This document shows, piece by piece, positions 6,297-7,564 of a DNA stretch of 7,564 nt. The position numbers were made by a program, and so were the translations under genes. The stretch comes from an uncultured Kineothrix sp. (GTDB taxonomy: Bacteria; Bacillota; Clostridia; Lachnospirales; Lachnospiraceae): contig CAJUMD010000135.1 of NCBI GenBank assembly GCA_910587275.1, forward strand, positions 1 through 7,564, written 5' to 3'. Position 1 is the stretch's first letter; each line of letters begins with the position of its first letter. The notes under the pieces were generated by a model. That model worked only from the letters and a program-made list of their open reading frames with translations, was not told the DNA's origin and searched no databases.

Positions 6297-7097
6297 ATGC
6301 GTATGTGCAGTATAGCCAGTGGGAGCAGCGGGAACTGTATTTATGCCGGCTCGGATACGACCCATATCCTGGTGGATGTGGGAATCAGCGGGAAGAAGAC
6401 CGTACAGGGATTGGAGAAGCTGGGCGTGAAGCCGGAGGACTTGGACGGGATTTTCGTCACCCATGAACACGCGGATCATATCAACGGATTAGGGGTGATG
6501 GCGAGGAAATACGGGATACCGGTTTACGGGACGAAGGGGACGTTGGATGCCATCCGCAGGACATCGTCTTTGGGGAAAATTGATGAGTCGCTGTTCCAGG
6601 AGATTGAGGCGGATACGAAAATTACGGTGAAGGATATGACGTTAAATCCCATGCGGATTTCCCACGATGCGGCGGAACCGGTGGCGTACCGGATTATCCA
6701 CGGGAAGAAGAAAATCGGGATTGTTACGGATCTTGGCTGCTATAACGATTATACGGTGGAATGCCTCAAAGGAATGGATGCCCTGCTAATAGAGGCAAAC
6801 CACGACGTGAACATGCTTCAGGTGGGACCGTACCCCTATTACCTGAAGCAGAGGATTTTAGGCAAGCGGGGACATTTGTCCAACGAGCTTTCGGGACAGC
6901 TTTTGGGGCGGATATTAAACGACCATATGCAGACCGTCATTTTAGGGCATTTAAGCAGGGACAATAACCTGCCGGAGTTAGCGTATGAAACGGTGCGGGT
7001 GGAAATTGCCATGGCGGACAATGCCTATAAAGCGGGGGACTTCCCCATACGCGTGGCAAGCCGCAGCGAAATGTCGGAAATCATAGAAATTGCTTAG
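6297..7097 (+). CDS. yycJ: Metallo-beta-lactamase-fold hydrolase, YycJ/WalJ (VicX) type
   Basis: A 266-residue cytosolic protein of the metallo-beta-lactamase superfamily. It begins with SIASGSSGNC (residues 5-14), the hallmark start of the YycJ/WalJ family, and has all metal ligands expected: HEHADH (H56, H58, D60, H61), H123, D145 in TDLG, and H218 in GHLSRDN. Length fits the family. In Bacillus and Streptococcus the homologue often lies beside the WalRK (VicRK) two-component system and has been linked to nucleic-acid processing (a 5'-3' exonuclease activity) and to coordinated division. Here walR and walK are absent and the gene instead follows the FtsA-like gene by 35 bases, in a cluster that starts with polA, which would suit a DNA-repair role; that is inference. 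The start is supported by AGGA at 6285-6288, 8 bases upstream. Confidence 0.9.
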   Translation: MRMCSIASGSSGNCIYAGSDTTHILVDVGISGKKTVQGLEKLGVKPEDLDGIFVTHEHADHINGLGVMARKYGIPVYGTKGTLDAIRRTSSLGKIDESLFQEIEADTKITVKDMTLNPMRISHDAAEPVAYRIIHGKKKIGIVTDLGCYNDYTVECLKGMDALLIEANHDVNMLQVGPYPYYLKQRILGKRGHLSNELSGQLLGRILNDHMQTVILGHLSRDNNLPELAYETVRVEIAMADNAYKAGDFPIRVASRSEMSEIIEIA

Positions 7098-7185
7098 GCT
7101 TGCATGGGAACAGCGCATAAACAGCATAAAAATAACGTGAGAATAAGATAAGAATGTGTATCAACCCGGAAGGAAGGTAACGGAT

Positions 7186-7458
7186 ATGAAAAAGACCATT
7201 ATTACCGTAGTCGGGAAAGACACGGTAGGTATTATCGCAAAGGTATGCACCTACCTTGCCGAAAACCAGATTAACATATTGGATATTTCCCAGACCATCG
7301 TACAGGACTACTTTAACATGATGATGATTGTGGACATGAACCGGACGGAAAAGCGTTTCGGTGACATCGTGGACGAACTGAACACGCTGGGTGAGAAAAT
7401 CGGCGTCATCATCAAGTGCCAGAAAGAAGAAATTTTTGACAAGATGCACAGGATATAG
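7186..7458 (+). CDS. ACT-domain protein, UPF0237 family
   Basis: A 90-residue protein made of a single ACT domain of beta-alpha-beta-beta-alpha-beta form. The first strand and loop read IITVVGKDTVGIIAKV (residues 5-20), with the Gly-x-Asp-x-x-Gly turn typical of the amino-acid-binding site, followed by the NILDIS strand and a Met-rich third strand (FNMMMIVDM). A basic and acidic tail ends in KMHRI. ACT domains usually bind small ligands such as amino acids and act as regulators; the ligand here is unknown. The ATG at 7186 is chosen over an in-frame GTG at 7156 because AGGAAGG (7171-7177) lies 8 bases before it and because the ATG gives the family's usual MKKTIITVVGKD start. It is followed after 45 bases by a PFL/UPF0210 gene, its common partner. 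The 88 bases before it contain no clear terminator and only a poor promoter candidate. Confidence 0.92.
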   Translation: MKKTIITVVGKDTVGIIAKVCTYLAENQINILDISQTIVQDYFNMMMIVDMNRTEKRFGDIVDELNTLGEKIGVIIKCQKEEIFDKMHRI

Positions 7459-7503
7459 TTGCCGGAAAGGCGTCGGTCAGCAGCGGAGGGAACGGAAAGA
7501 AAC

Positions 7504-7564
7504 ATGATTAATATATTTGAAGTGGCGGAAACAAACCAGATGATTGAGAAGGAAAATCTGGACG
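7504..7564 (+). CDS. PFL family (UPF0210) protein, 5' end only
   Basis: The first 20 codons of a gene that continues beyond the window. The N-terminus MINIFEVAETNQMIEKENLD is typical of the UPF0210/PFL family, proteins of about 450 residues with unknown biochemical function that are often encoded next to UPF0237 ACT proteins, as here. GGAAAG at 7494-7499 lies 4 bases before the ATG, and a better-matching GGAGGG (7485-7490) lies 13 bases before it. The family call rests on few residues plus context. A shared function with the ACT protein, such as ligand-controlled regulation, is plausible but unproven. Confidence 0.8.
   Translation, partial: MINIFEVAETNQMIEKENLD

Noticed and set aside
7098..7185. 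Possible promoter before the ACT gene (TTGCAT at 7100, CATAAA at 7125)
   Set aside because: The spacing of 19 bases and weak -10 match make it no better than chance in A/T-rich DNA. No terminator hairpin was found there either, so read-through from upstream is as likely.
1..7564. Mobile element, phage, CRISPR or defence-type system
   Set aside because: No transposase, integrase, terminal repeats, spacer-repeat array or toxin-antitoxin pair is visible; the genes are conserved housekeeping families in a compact same-strand cluster.

Overview
The window looks like ordinary chromosomal housekeeping DNA from a Gram-positive anaerobe of the Clostridia, most likely a Lachnospiraceae-type genome. 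I infer this from the gene families, their order (small zinc-finger membrane protein, polA, coaE, FtsA-like, YycJ-type metallohydrolase, ACT protein, PFL/UPF0210 protein), the strong GGAGG-type ribosome binding sites, and the moderate GC content with many GGA, CGG and GCG codons. No sequence search was possible, so the taxonomic call is an inference. I see no mobile element, CRISPR array, tRNA or rRNA.

Layout. Positions 1 to about 350 hold no credible gene but are rich in inverted repeats: a nested repeat at 1-67, a small hairpin at 69-90, a long-range stem at 132-189 with an alternative pairing at 161-195, and a terminator-like hairpin at 237-270 whose loop can also pair with 284-292. A good vegetative promoter follows (364-392). 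From there all genes run on the + strand with short gaps or overlaps: an anti-sigma-like zf-HC2 membrane protein (452-775), DNA polymerase I (810-3458), dephospho-CoA kinase (3470-4066), a 732-residue FtsA-like ATPase with a long repeat-bearing C-terminal extension (4063-6261), a YycJ/WalJ-type metallo-beta-lactamase-fold hydrolase (6297-7097), an ACT-domain protein of the UPF0237 type (7186-7458), and the first 20 codons of a PFL/UPF0210 family protein (7504 to the window end).

How the genes fit together. The first five genes are probably one transcription unit: no gap exceeds 35 bases, and coaE and the FtsA-like gene overlap by 4 bases under a strong Shine-Dalgarno sequence. They join DNA replication and repair (PolA, possibly YycJ), coenzyme A synthesis (CoaE) and cell division or envelope function (FtsA-like). 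The ACT and PFL genes form a second familiar pair and may be read through from the same promoter, since I found no terminator in the 88-base gap before them.

The points most worth a second look are the structured leader region with a pseudoknot-compatible terminator, the minimal zf-HC2 protein that ends inside its membrane segment and has no sigma factor beside it, the FtsA-like protein that lacks a C-terminal membrane-targeting helix and instead carries three related beta-rich modules, and a 15-bp in-frame tandem repeat at its N-terminus. I did not find a clearly novel multi-gene system.
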